Origin: Eutrigla gurnardus | Taxonomy: Eukaryota; Chordata; Actinopteri; Perciformes; Triglidae | Assembly (NCBI GenBank): GCA_963514095.1 | Contig: OY741282.1 | Coordinates: forward strand, 15,029,421 to 15,093,420 | Reading direction: 5' to 3' | Length of the DNA: 64,000 nucleotides | Shown here: positions 35,270 through 46,744 of the stretch, piece after piece | Layout: each line of letters opens with the position of its first letter | How positions within the stretch are numbered: the stretch's first letter is position 1 | Made by a program: the position numbers and the translations under genes | The notes under the pieces: model-generated | Database searches by the model: none | What the model saw: the letters and a program-made list of their open reading frames with translations, nothing else | Told to the model about the DNA's origin: nothing

Positions 35270-35870
35270 CTGTTGGGTACGGCGGAGAGCCTATGCCTGT
35301 GGGCCTCAGAGCACCTGTTGTCTCTGAGGACTGTCCTTAACAGGGGTGCCGACCTCATGTCAAGAGGGGGACTCCTAGATGACTCCTTCATCCTTTAGCA
35401 TGAGATTTGGTTCTAGTTCGGGGAAACAGAAGTGGATGTTTGCCAACTGACACAGCACCCGCTGCATGCTGTTGTTCTCCCTGGCACAGGACGATCCCCC
35501 TGGGGGTGGAAGTAATGTATTTCCGCCACTCTCCTTCTGCAGAGAGTGAGCAGTTGTCAATCATTCTGGTAACACCACGTATAAAGGATTGATTCAGCCC
35601 TGGCTCATCGCAGAATTCTAGGGGGCTCTGTCCCAGGAGGCGGGTACGGTAGAGGCGTTGCATACTGGGCCATCCTCTCCAAGCTCGGGTCCTGAAAGAG
35701 ACAGGCTGAGGGGGGCTGGACTGTCTGTGTGCAGACCATGCAGACTGCAAGAGTGGGATCCACCACTGCATGTGGGTCTATTGTCGCTTTGCAGTGATTG
35801 GTGGCAAAGGGCTTCTCCGTTTATACAGTTCTATCACTTGGACCTGATTCTTCTCAGGGTCTGAACCCGG
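35270..35870. other. GC-elevated segment of unknown origin
   Basis: The segment is clearly richer in GC than its flanks and open in several overlapping frames. The longest is 127 codons on the minus strand (35388-35771), and a plus-strand frame covers 35407-35592. In another minus frame it contains proline-rich short stretches. I recognise no domain. It could be a decayed retrotransposon gag-like region or an old processed gene copy. No poly(A) tract, LTR or inverted ends were found. Confidence 0.3.
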
Positions 35871-37201
35871 TGGAGTGAGGACTGGTGTAAAGGGTGGGGC
35901 GTGCTCTGATTGTGTTGCACCTTCACTCTTGCCCTCTGCTGACTATAGCAGTGTTTTCCTACAACAGAGGCACAGCCCCCACTGAGAAAAAAGCATTTGG
36001 AGCTCCTGAAGTTCAATCTCACTGTTGAGTGCTTTGGATGTTGGTGATAATTTGTTTCCTACCCATCTAGAAAATGTGTTAGTGGATTTGATTTTTTTAA
36101 TGACGAGGGTTAAAATAATTGATTCAGTCGAGGAAAAGGACAATATACCACCACCACAAAAAAAAGTATTATGCTATATTAACAGAAGAAAAAAAGTATA
36201 TTTGCGTGCACATACAAAGACAAAGTAAATCTGGCAGGAGAGATGCTGTGTTGAACAGTCGTATGACCCACCAGTTACAAGGCTGCAGCCCACACGTGTG
36301 TCTGACAGGATATCCACCTCCATCTGTCAGATAAGTGTCAACTGTGATGTAAATGGTTTCCTGCAGGGATGCTTTAGGTATTACCACGAAGTGTTATTTT
36401 TAAAAGATGCACGCTGCTAAAATACAGTTGAATCGGTAATGAAATTGTACACCGCCAGGGACTGAAAGCCACCTATCTCGCATAGCATATGTTAGAGACT
36501 ATCATTTGTCAGTGGCCATTTGCCATCTCTTGTTGTCCAATTGTGTACCTGGCAGACGGCTACAGGGCTCAGCTGCGCCAAGAGGAGGCGTTTGGCTAGA
36601 GATGTCCTTGACTGAGAGCAATAATGCCGCACATATGGTGATAGGAAGAATGGGCACCGACGAAGCTGTCTTTCTTTGGTATGGATGTATCACTTGGCTC
36701 TGATCAAACCAAATCTCTGCGTCTACGTGTGTGTGAAAGCCCCAATCAGAGAACAAACTAGAACTAATTTATTGGCCTCAAGCAATTTACCAAGAAAGAC
36801 AGAGGCAACACAACAGAAGCTTTTGTTTTTCGCTTTACACTCCACTTCTATTGCAAAATGCTTTCTGACATCACACCGCGAATCTCACGCTGACCTCTTT
36901 GTTTCTCCCTTTTTTTCCACATTTTTGTGCCACTGCTTTATCTTTCATTTATATTTATTGTTATAGGCAAATATTGGGCACAGACTGCAGACTTCTGACC
37001 AATTATCTGCCTGGACTAGCTCTATATTTTAGTATGCTGTCCAATTAGTGGCCAAGAACAGAGTGAAATGCAAAAAGGAGAAAAAAAAGCTCAAACATGT
37101 CCAGTAATGAGTGGTTAAAAAAGAAGAAGAAATTCAGTACTTTTGTGTTAAATAGTGGCTAGATTTTCTTCAAGGAGTTGCACCTTTTTTAATTAGATGA
37201 C
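35871..37201. other. gene-free AT-rich stretch
   Basis: Short chance frames only. Nothing recognised. Confidence 0.45.
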
Positions 37202-37213
37202 AGTTGGAATGGG
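37202..37213. repeat. 12-bp target-site duplication, left copy
   Basis: AGTTGGAATGGG, identical to 37587-37598. Confidence 0.9.
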
Positions 37214-37586
37214 GGGCTGCACGGTGGTGTGGTGGGTAGCACTGTTGCCTCACAGCAGGAGGGTCCTGGGTTCGATTCCTGGGTCGGGTCGGGTTCCTTC
37301 TGTGTGGAGTTTGCATGTTCTCCCCGTGTATGTGTGGGTTCTCTCCGGGTTCTCCGGCTTCCTCCCACAGTCCAAAGACATGTAGGATGGGGATAGTTTC
37401 GTTGATGACTCTAAATAGGTGTGAATGTGAGCGTGAATGGTTGTTTGTCTCTACATGTCGGCCCTGAGATAGACTGGCGTCCTGTCCAGGGTGAACCCTG
37501 CCTTCACCCAATGATAGCTGGGATCGGCTCCAGCCCCCCGCGACCCTGAATACAGGATAAGTGGTAGACGATGGATGGATGGATGG
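37214..37586 (+). mobile_element. tRNA-headed SINE with (ATGG)n tail, complete insertion
   Basis: The 373-bp element begins GGGCTGCACGGTGG and has an RNA polymerase III B box GGTTCGATTCC at 37269-37279. Its body includes CATGTTCTCCCCGTG and TCCTCCCACAGTCCAAAGAC, and it ends in an (ATGG)n tail. It lies between perfect 12-bp target duplications, AGTTGGAATGGG at 37202-37213 and 37587-37598. The duplications show insertion by target-primed reverse transcription. The body and tail are shared with a repeat widespread in fish. I do not assign a database family name. Confidence 0.9.
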
Positions 37587-37598
37587 AGTTGGAATGGG
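37587..37598. repeat. 12-bp target-site duplication, right copy
   Basis: AGTTGGAATGGG, identical to 37202-37213. Confidence 0.9.
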
Positions 37599-40500
37599 AC
37601 TGGTGGAACATTTCTTTATTTTTTTTCACTGATACTACTTTTAGAAGGTCACAAAATAAATTCAAAGAATTAACTTTTATAACCATGTTTAGTGAGTGAA
37701 GTATTTCTAATGTGTTGGTAACGGGTACAAAGCTCGACAATGTTCTAGTATCTAGTATTGTAGTGTTTCATGCAGCGTTACCCAAGTCTCATCAAAAACA
37801 CAGTTGGCAGTAACCGAGCATAGTAAATGTACTCTGACAGGTTGCAACAGCGGTTACTTATAGACCACAAAGCACCGTAGGAAAGCAGCCACCAACCGAC
37901 AAGCTCTGAATTGTACAGAATTCTCACCGATTTCCTTTATGTCTGCATCCCAAGCTGTGATTCTCCAGATAATTTTCAGTCCATTTATTCTCCGTCATGC
38001 CATGCTACTCCACGTGCGTTTTTGATGACGCTTTTGGATTTAGAAAAAGATCACTTTGTTATTGTAACTTTGTGAACGTCGAGATTCTACACTCTGACTG
38101 AACTCAGCAGTAACTTTGACAAACTGTATGACTTTATGACTGTAGAGCTATTGATGGTGGTGTTAAGTGGCAGGTTTGGGCAGGATGTTTCGGGGTCACG
38201 TATCTGATTTAACTTGACTCGGCTTGCTTGGCACCTCGATCAAGGTGGTACCAAAAAAAGTACCAGGTACTTTTACACAACTTTGCCAATGAAAAAGCTA
38301 CAAGGATGGCTCCAAAGTTGAGTTGAGCTCTGCTTTACAATGCAGTGCAAATGAGGCAATAGAGACCAATATTTGATTGAGTCTAGCACTCCCAATGCAA
38401 GGTATATACATTTGATTTTAAATGTGACTGTAATACAAAAATAACCTGGAAGATTCATAAAAAATCACAAATGAATGTAACCTGATGATGCAAATAAAAC
38501 AATTAAGAAAAAAAATTGTTACTATTCAGAAAAGTCTTCGAAAAGAAACAAATTACGTATGGATTTTCTGAACTGGATTTCCCCTGTCACCTAATTCAAA
38601 CTCAAATCGCACTAAAATAATCTAAGTCGTATTTTTGTATGAACAGCATGGAGACCTCTTTGCACCTACCTTTCATCCACTCTTGTCTGTCATCTCCACT
38701 TTCCTCCAGTCCTTTTATTTCCATTGTATGTCCTCTTTCCCTCCTGAAATCACTGGATCGCATAGCTGATATCCTCCCAGCAGCCCTGTTATCAGGACAG
38801 TTTCAATAGTGTGGTTGGAAATAGAAAGAAGGGGTTGGCAGGTTGCCTTGCTGTTGTCACCTTAGGGTTATCCAATCCTGCAGCAGACCATGTCGCCACC
38901 AAAAGGAAAGTGCTATTACCATTTGAGGACTTTTTTTACTGACTTCATTTCTGATTAATATTACATATCAGAGTTGAGCCAATATTGATCCGAAAGACAA
39001 AGAGTCTTCTAAAACTAAAACAACTGCATGCTCTTTACATCTGTCATGGAACCTGAAGGAGACACAAAATTGCTTTGCCAAGGTTAATCTTAAACATAAT
39101 CCCCTTTATATTTGTTAAGTTAAAAATATCACGTAATGAAATGTTAATATTTGTATGGTTGTGCTGGCTTTTACTCTGACACAACAGTAGGCATACAGTA
39201 TGGTCTGCCTCGGCTTATTTATTTATATTTATTTTCTCTTTTGGCACGTATAATGACTGCATCTCCTGCCATTTCTGCCTTCTAAGCTTGTGATCACACT
39301 CTCTCTATGGTGCTAAAGTCTTTCACATATTTTAAATTTGATCTTTACCTGAGTGTTCATCTCAGTTTGGAGCATCGCACGACATCAGCATGAATGCAAG
39401 CCTCAGAAAAGAGGATGTCATGTTCTCTTCATCGGCAGGGTAAGTTTCACTTTTTCAAAAAATAATCTTTATCTTAGTTATCTTGCACATTCCTCTGCAC
39501 AATTAGCCTCTAATATGTCAGAATTTAAGGACATTTGAAGCAAAAATTAATGTGAATTCTGGATCGTGTCTGCCCTCTCTCTCTCATTCTCAGTTTAAAT
39601 GCGATGCATAAATGGTCTGACACACAGATTATATACATTACCAAAGCTGAGAGAATTGAATAAAGTCACTCGAGGAGAAATCAGTAATGTGAAATGTAAA
39701 TGTATTCAACGTTTCTCCCATTCAGGTAACAACCCTCATCTCATTATACAGCGAACATTGCTAATTAATTCTTCTCACTGCATAAATATTTAATTTGGAA
39801 GAAAGTAAATTGGTACACTCTGTGTTTTATTTCTTCAATTTTTCAAAGCAAGGCACTCACAATGTCGTAGGAAGGGAAAATTCTGTCTCTTTGTCTTTTG
39901 CGGTGGCAAAATGAACACAGCCTGGCAGGTCTGCATGTCAGCAGTGTGAATATATAGTAGGGAAACATGGTCGGAGGGAGAATGAAGAACCGTGGTTGCT
40001 AACAACAGTAAAGTCAGAAATTTGATAACATTTTTGTGTCATGTTGTCTGACTACGGTAGATCTCCCTTTTATGGCATATTTCTTCTTAATTGTTTTAGC
40101 TTTGCCAGCTCATTCTGCACAGTATGAAAACATTTTGAATTGTCTTCTGTTTGCTCAAGGTTGGAACAAATTAATATACTTGATACTGGAGAAAAAGTTT
40201 AACCTAATCTCACAAAAATACATAAAATGGCCAGAAACGCATGACGTGGTGTTGGTATGTAATATGTTAACACCACAGAAAATGTTACGCAACACAACAA
40301 GGCAACAAAACCATTTAGATTTGTAGCCTCGTAGTCAGGAAAACATGTTTAAAGATGTTTCATACTATTATAATATATATAAATACGTTGCTTAATTCCG
40401 CTAACACCGGATGTTCGCCATTGCTTTGACAACAAGTGAAAACTACCGCTAGCATCTTAGCCCAACCGCCCGTTCAATAAACACCCATAAGATGACATTT

Positions 40501-42514
40501 TGGCTCATATAAATAAAACCAGCAATAACCATTAACAGCCATCACCCTAACCTTAACAAGGCATTGTCACACATTGTATATATTAATTAGAAAAATGAAT
40601 GCGTACATTCATGGGAAGTTAGCTAGCACAAATGCTTGTTGTTAGCATTACAGGCACTGTCCATTGCACTTATATCTGTGAGCGCAGGCTGAAAAGGGAG
40701 GATGAGTTTGAAGGAGCTATTGTATTTGTGTTGCCAGTTTGAACTGTTGCCATTTATTATCATTAAATTGCTCCGATTAAGTCATGTTTTTCCAACTACA
40801 CATTTTCCCCAATGCCATTTAATCATGGCTTTTTAATGACAAACAACATGGCAGACTGTCCACACAAACAAATGGAGCAATGGAGACATCCATTATGACA
40901 GACACAAATTCCCTCATCACAATATGGTAGAAGCAGACTGTTGATTTGTTTTTCCTTGGCCTAAATGTATGACTATTGCGGCTTGATGGAAACAATGGCA
41001 GAATGTGGGCAAGAGAAAATGTGAGATAGACTCATGTAATCAATACTACAGTTTGATGCATTTTTTATCATTCGCGGTGTCAACATCATCATCAACAAAG
41101 TGCTAGAAAACTGGGAGGCTGAAATAGATGAGAGGAAGGGATAATATGTCTTTCAGTCCAGCAGACAGCAGCCTGCCAACTCGTGATCATCACTTTTTCT
41201 CTTGGGGGGTCAATTGAAAGCTTTTCCATTTTAGATACTCAGATTACTTTGGTTCACCCAACTGCCACGCTACGGTATCTCTCCCCGGGGTGCAAACGCA
41301 CACACATTCCCAAGTGTCTTGGCTGAGCAATAAGCTTGGAAAAGAGGAGTATTTCTTTCTGCTTGGTGCCAATTGTTTCCCTCTCGCAGGTTACGGAGGA
41401 CGCTGTGAGCCATTTTTTTTTTATCTGTCACACTAAATCATGGTGGATCAACACAGATTGAAATCATTTTCTTTCATATCACTTTCACTCCAAGCAATCT
41501 GTGAAGAATATCCATGTCAGTGCCTTGGAAAATATGTGCAAATTTAATGCAACTCTTTAAAAAATGAATTTGATTTCTCTTAGAATCGGCAGCAGTGATG
41601 GGATATTTATTTTGTTGAGGGTTTTATTTTTTTGTTTTTGCCAGTTGTATTCATATTTAGTGTGCGTGTTCACAAGCTATGCCCTGTAGGCTTTCTGAAT
41701 ACATCAGCATATATTATTATCATGAAAGACAAGTCCTCTATCTCTTTGCTCTTCAGATAAAAAACAAGCATCTTTAAATTGACCTTTTAGCCTTTTCTTA
41801 CAAAGTTGTTAAAAACTACAGAAAGACAAGCCTTCTCACTGCTGATTTCCTCTTATGTCCTACTGTGTCACACTGAAAGACAAGTAGAGGACAGTATTTA
41901 AAGGGAATGAGTCATATTTTATTTTTTGTTTAGTGTTGTTTGACAATGGCAGTCAACAACTTTTCCATTTTCTTTTGGCAGAAATGCTCCAAGTCTGATC
42001 ATTGAAAGACAAATCCTAAAATTAAATCAATTCAAACTCACAGATTTAAAAATAACAGACACATTATCTTCCCTTCAATGGGATTCACAAAGGAAGCTGT
42101 GTTTATCCCCCAAGATTTAGTTTTACTCTCAATATCAAGAAAATGTTTTGCACTAGACTTATTTTTTTTTGTACCAGACCAAGTTTATATTTGTAAATTG
42201 ATTAGCTTGACTAGCCTACAGGGTTCTCCTAGAGCGCACTCCTCCGGCAGGATCCAGGACCCCTGTGTCTATTTGGACTGCAGGGTTGCCCCAAATCTGC
42301 TGGCAGCAGCAGTGGGATTTCCTCTGCAAATAAGACAGTAGAAAAGAACACAATGCACTCAAAACTCTCCAGATAAACCCTGATGTTGATACATACATCC
42401 CATTATGTGACAAACCTACACTTTTTTTTACCTTTTTTTTTTACCTCAAGGACAAAATCCGCTAGCTCCTTTGCTGGCGTCTCGAATGTTGGATAAAATA
42501 GATTATGTTCATGG
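37599..42514. other. gene-free AT-rich stretch
   Basis: No supported gene. It includes a probable fold-back element at 38209-38333, GCTAGC/TTAGC-rich words near 40447-40650, and only short open frames. Confidence 0.45.
38209..38333. mobile_element. probable fold-back miniature element fragment
   Basis: The core GGTACCAAAAAAAGTACC is nearly palindromic. The left arm AACTTGACTCGGCTTGCTTGG resembles the reverse complement of the right arm CCAAAGTTGAGTTGAGCTC. Similar GGTACC..AAGTACCAGGTAC cores with GAGTTGAG arms occur in palindromic teleost elements. The termini are not defined. Confidence 0.35.
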
Positions 42515-42518
42515 TTAA

Positions 42519-42860
42519 AGGTTGTATCAGCGATTCTGGTAGCCCTCACTTCCGTTGCGAGATCCAAAACAAACAGAGCCAGCTAGCCCCTCCCTCCCGT
42601 GTTTTGAAAATGATCATGGACGTGCATTTTCATGAACGTGCCACCCACCCCTTGTCTGTGATTGGTTGGAACACTGTTTATTTTGCTTTTGAGGTGTTGG
42701 TAGTACCATTTGTTTTTGCGTGCGATCTCGGAGCCTAGGCTGCCTAGACAGACGCGTGTTTTTGACGGCCTGCTTATGGGGCGGGCAGCTAGCGGATCGT
42801 GAGGTAAAGACAGATGAATGTGATCATTTATGTTTCGGCCCAGAATCGCTGATACAACCT
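42519..42860. mobile_element. 342-bp miniature inverted-repeat transposable element with TTAA target duplication
   Basis: The terminal inverted repeats are a perfect 21 bp, beginning AGGTTGTATCAGCGATTC at 42519 and repeated in reverse complement ending at 42860. TTAA flanks both ends (42515-42518 and 42861-42864). TTAA target duplications are made by piggyBac and Kolobok transposases, so one of these probably mobilised it. The interior has no coding capacity and is richer in GC than the flanks. It is non-autonomous. Confidence 0.88.
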
Positions 42861-42864
42861 TTAA

Positions 42865-45090
42865 ATACCGTGGAATACAGATGATAGACATTCTTAGAAG
42901 TATAGAACAGCGGGTACAGCTTAAAAGCCTAAAAACCTTTGTTCTATTTATTCATATATTACAATTTGGTAAATTTATTTTCTTGTAACGGCATAGACTG
43001 GACTTTGTACAATCAAATATAATCAGTCTTTGAGGAGTTATTTCATATTCTCCGTCTCATTGTCAGTGATGAGCTGTTTTAAACTCATTGATCAGTTGTA
43101 TATTTTCATGTTTAATCATCAAGGGACTGAACCTGCAAAATATATAAGCCTTCAGCAATCTCTGGATGTGAATTACAAGTCAAGCTTATTTTATTAATAC
43201 AAGTGGATATCATTGCATTCTGGCTCCTACCTAACACTTGATTGGCAACACATTAGCAAACTAGCACATTAGCATTACAAAAACGGGTGATACACTGCAG
43301 AAGTGTAACATCCAATTCAGTTCACGTACTCTAATTAGTTTCAGTGGCAGTTCTCAAGTATTTAATCTTGCTGAATAAATAGATTTTAAGTCTGTTTAAA
43401 TCCGAATGCAGCAACTAAGGCCAATATAATGAAACAGGAAAAATATTGATTTGAGTTCTGTTAACCCTGGATATAATATACCATCTCCAGTATCTCCAGT
43501 ATGATAATGGATTGCCTTCAGCACTGAGTTGGCATTGGCTGCTTACGTCAAACATAGCATCTTCCTTGGTACACAATGTCTTCTCGCTCTGCACCCTGAT
43601 CAGTTTTCTTCCACAAGGTACACAGATAGAAAATCATTTGATGGCTTGTAACCCAAACACCATTTGCCTTGCTGACCCAACTGATGGATTCTGTTCTGAC
43701 AGCTGATGTGAGATGCACCTGTTTGTGCCTCCATGCTGGTAAAACAACCTAGAAACCAAGCTAGAACCCTGCAGTGGTTTATGAGGGTGATTAGTAAAGA
43801 GTCCTGACTCTGGCAAACATAGACATGAGAGCATTTAAAAAAAATGTTTCCTACAGTTTATAAAGGTTAGATATATCTCATTGCTGATGCATTTAAATGT
43901 AAGATATTTCTAGTCATCTTCCTCAAATTCTTTTTTTTAATATGGTGAATTATCATCTCAGGAATCTGCAAACAGACTTTTTGCTTTGTCACTACAGTTA
44001 AGGTGGCCAAAATTAGCTTACTTTTGGGTGTGTGTTATAAAAACTCTGGGAAGCACTGATGAATTGTATTTAAAGCTTCAATTGTGGATATTTTCTATCA
44101 ACGTTGTGGAGTTGTCTTACAAGTCTTTCATCCTTATTGCACCACTAATATGTTTATTTACCACAGTAGACCGTGCTCTGCATACTTGTAAAACCGGTGC
44201 CTTCTTCAAACTGAATGGCTGCCTCTTCTTTTTCTTCTTTCATCTTCATCGCGTCCTCCTCCCTCTTCCTGTGGAGGTGTCCTTGATGATTTCCACTTCC
44301 CCTCCTTTCCGTGTGACTCCTGGAGTCTTTGCTGCTTGTCTTACCAAGTCAATTATAGGCAGATCCAGAAGGTTAGTTAGCATGGGAGTCAGGATCCGGG
44401 GCTCGCTTAAAGACCCAGTGCACATAATTCATCAAAATTAACATCAGTTATAACTCAGCATTACCCTAACCACTTCTAAATTGTTTGCTCTCTCCCGCTG
44501 TCAGACAGACACGCATGCGAGGTCGCACTTCGTCCTTATTCCAATTCGGGAACAAAGCCGACGTGATATGAGGGACTTTGCAAAGATATATACAAATAAG
44601 TTATAGTCTGCCAATGACATTATGAGACTCTCTCTTGCAAAATGTCAGATGAGCCACTGATGTCTGGCAGGCTCATGCATCAATGTTTCAGTGTTTACTC
44701 TCCAACTTAAATGACGGGCTCCTCCGATAAACAGCAATACCTCGTTATATTTCATATCGGTTTTCCTTGAGCTATGGAGATGAGGCTTTGATATTACTTG
44801 CATTAAGTATCTATACTGAAGTGATAAGGTTGCGTAAATATGTCACCCTTTCCTAACATTTCCGTGGCATGATTTTTCACGTCTGGCGATGCTGATGTAA
44901 CTTTCTATCAGGTCTGTCAGTCCTCCCCCTTCCTCGCACCATTAACATTTTTATTTGACATTATCCGTCATGTTGATGTATGTCAACACGCGCATCAATT
45001 TCAAGTGGCGCCTAAGGAAATGGAAACTTTTTCTCCATGTTTAACATCAGAGACCGCATCTCACTTCAATCATCACAGTTGGTGATGGCA
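42865..45090. other. gene-free stretch
   Basis: No supported gene. The 151-codon plus-strand frame at 43986-44441 is T-rich and unrecognised. About 44860-45060 is non-repetitive and possibly regulatory. Confidence 0.4.
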
Positions 45091-45105
45091 TTTTTTTTTT
45101 TTTTT
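45091..45105. repeat. T15 homopolymer
   Basis: Fifteen consecutive T. Confidence 0.9.
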
Positions 45106-45215
45106 GGCATTACCAGCCAAAAGTATATAGGGAATAGGGTTTGCAGATTTCAGAGGAGCAGATAGCTCAAACCCTATGACTTGGATTGTAGAAACTATTA
45201 TTTCATTTGTAGCCA

Positions 45216-45464
45216 TGGTGCTCTGGCTCTATGGATAGCAATGTCATGTGGGTGCATCACATTGGGCCAAGCTGAAATATCTTAACAACTACATGGATCC
45301 ATGTAGATGTTTTGGAACAGGAGACGGGGTTGCAATGGCACTGCTAACAGGCAGATGCTTAGCAGGTTACTGTTGGGTTTTAGCATGCTAACCGTTGCTA
45401 ATTGGCACTAAACAAAATACAACTGAGGCTGGAATGGCATTCGTTTTGCAGGTATTTGGTCGTC
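45216..45464 (-). repeat. teleost interspersed repeat rich in TTAGCATGCTAA words
   Basis: The left part matches the recurrent fish segment GGCTCTA.GGAT.GCAATGTC...CTGAAATATCTCAACAACTA. The right part reads TTTTAGCATGCTAAC, GCTAATTGGCACTAAACA and TTTTGCAGGTATTTGGTC, the reverse complement of the recurrent GACCAAATACCTGCAAAA...TTTAGTGCTAATTAGC block. The class of the family is not assigned here. Confidence 0.65.
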
Positions 45465-46418
45465 GACGTTTATGCATTTTCATTTGGTTGTATGCAGTGG
45501 AAGAAGAACAGCAACGTGGAAAACACTTTTAAGTCACTCGGATACACAGTGTGAGTGTAAAATGTATTTGTCAATTATTTTTTCTACTTAATGTAAACAA
45601 GCAGACAGCATCGGTACCTGTCCCGTTTAATTTCCCAGCTTTCGATATTCCACAGTTAAACTGCTTCAACAAAGTGCTGCTGTCATAAAAAAACGTTTTT
45701 ATTACATTATGAAGTCCTTGATAGCAAATTTCAGAAGTCTGCACAGACTGAAATATTCTAAAAGGTAAAGGCAGCGTTTTCTTTCATACACCGTTTGATC
45801 CATTTTCATTTCAATAATTGTTCACTTCATGTTTCTTCAGTCAGGAGTGCACAGAATGTGATTTGTGTTATCTGAGGTCTGTGATACTATGAATTTTTAT
45901 TTCCTCGTTAAGATATCTTCGCTATAAAGTACGGACAATGGATATCCTTTAAATCTCTTAATTCGGTAAGTAACTGCTTTTTCACTTGCTGCCCCCATTC
46001 TACTGTATAGTTGAATGAAAGACAATGCTCATTAATTGATGGTTGAATAAAAGGTTTTCACAATGCTCTGTCCAGTGGTTATCACTTCTTTGTTTTTTTT
46101 GGACTGAGAGCTATAGTCATTCACTATCGCCTCTCCAGGAACAAAGTGGTATTACCATACAGGATGTGCCAGGGCCAGCTGGTCAGCAAGCTGATTTCCA
46201 GAGATAGACCTCTTTACATTGTGTTGATGACACTTTTTTAAAGTAATTTATTCTTCCCCATTGCACATTGAAAACACACATCATACAAACATGACATCTG
46301 CTGACCAAAGATGCATTTCCTGCATGGCCTTGAAGGACTCCTCTCTAAATCATCTCATCCCTGTGGAACCTTCTTGACCACTTTTGATTTCCTCCTGGCA
46401 TCTATACCTCCTTTCAGA

Positions 46419-46421
<3 letters not shown>
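45465..46421. other. gene-free AT-rich stretch
   Basis: Nothing recognised. Confidence 0.45.

Positions 46422-46474
<53 letters not shown>
46422..46474. repeat. (TC)n microsatellite
   Basis: Perfect TC run of 53 bp. Confidence 0.95.
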
Positions 46475-46477
<3 letters not shown>

Positions 46478-46710
46478 GTTTGTATTCCTTCCAGTGGCGG
46501 TGAAGTTCCCAGAGGCAGACTGCTGGAGATGAGGAATTCTTGTGCAGTAATAGCCTATTACAAGTCATTTCTCACACACGCTGTCACAGGTTCCCAGCTC
46601 GTCCTGTCACTCTGTCACTCTGTGAATGAAGCCACGTAATCAACAGAAAATGCCCAATTCAGTGAGATATTGAACCCCAGACACATATAACACACACTTG
46701 CAAATCATTG

Positions 46711-46742
<32 letters not shown>

Positions 46743-46744
46743 AC
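46711..46744. repeat. (AC)n microsatellite
   Basis: AC run, ending in catacaca. Confidence 0.95.

Noticed and set aside
43986..44441. 151-codon plus-strand frame and a purine-rich antisense segment resembling an exon
   Set aside because: The plus frame is T-rich without features. The antisense needs frameshifts and gives no recognisable protein.
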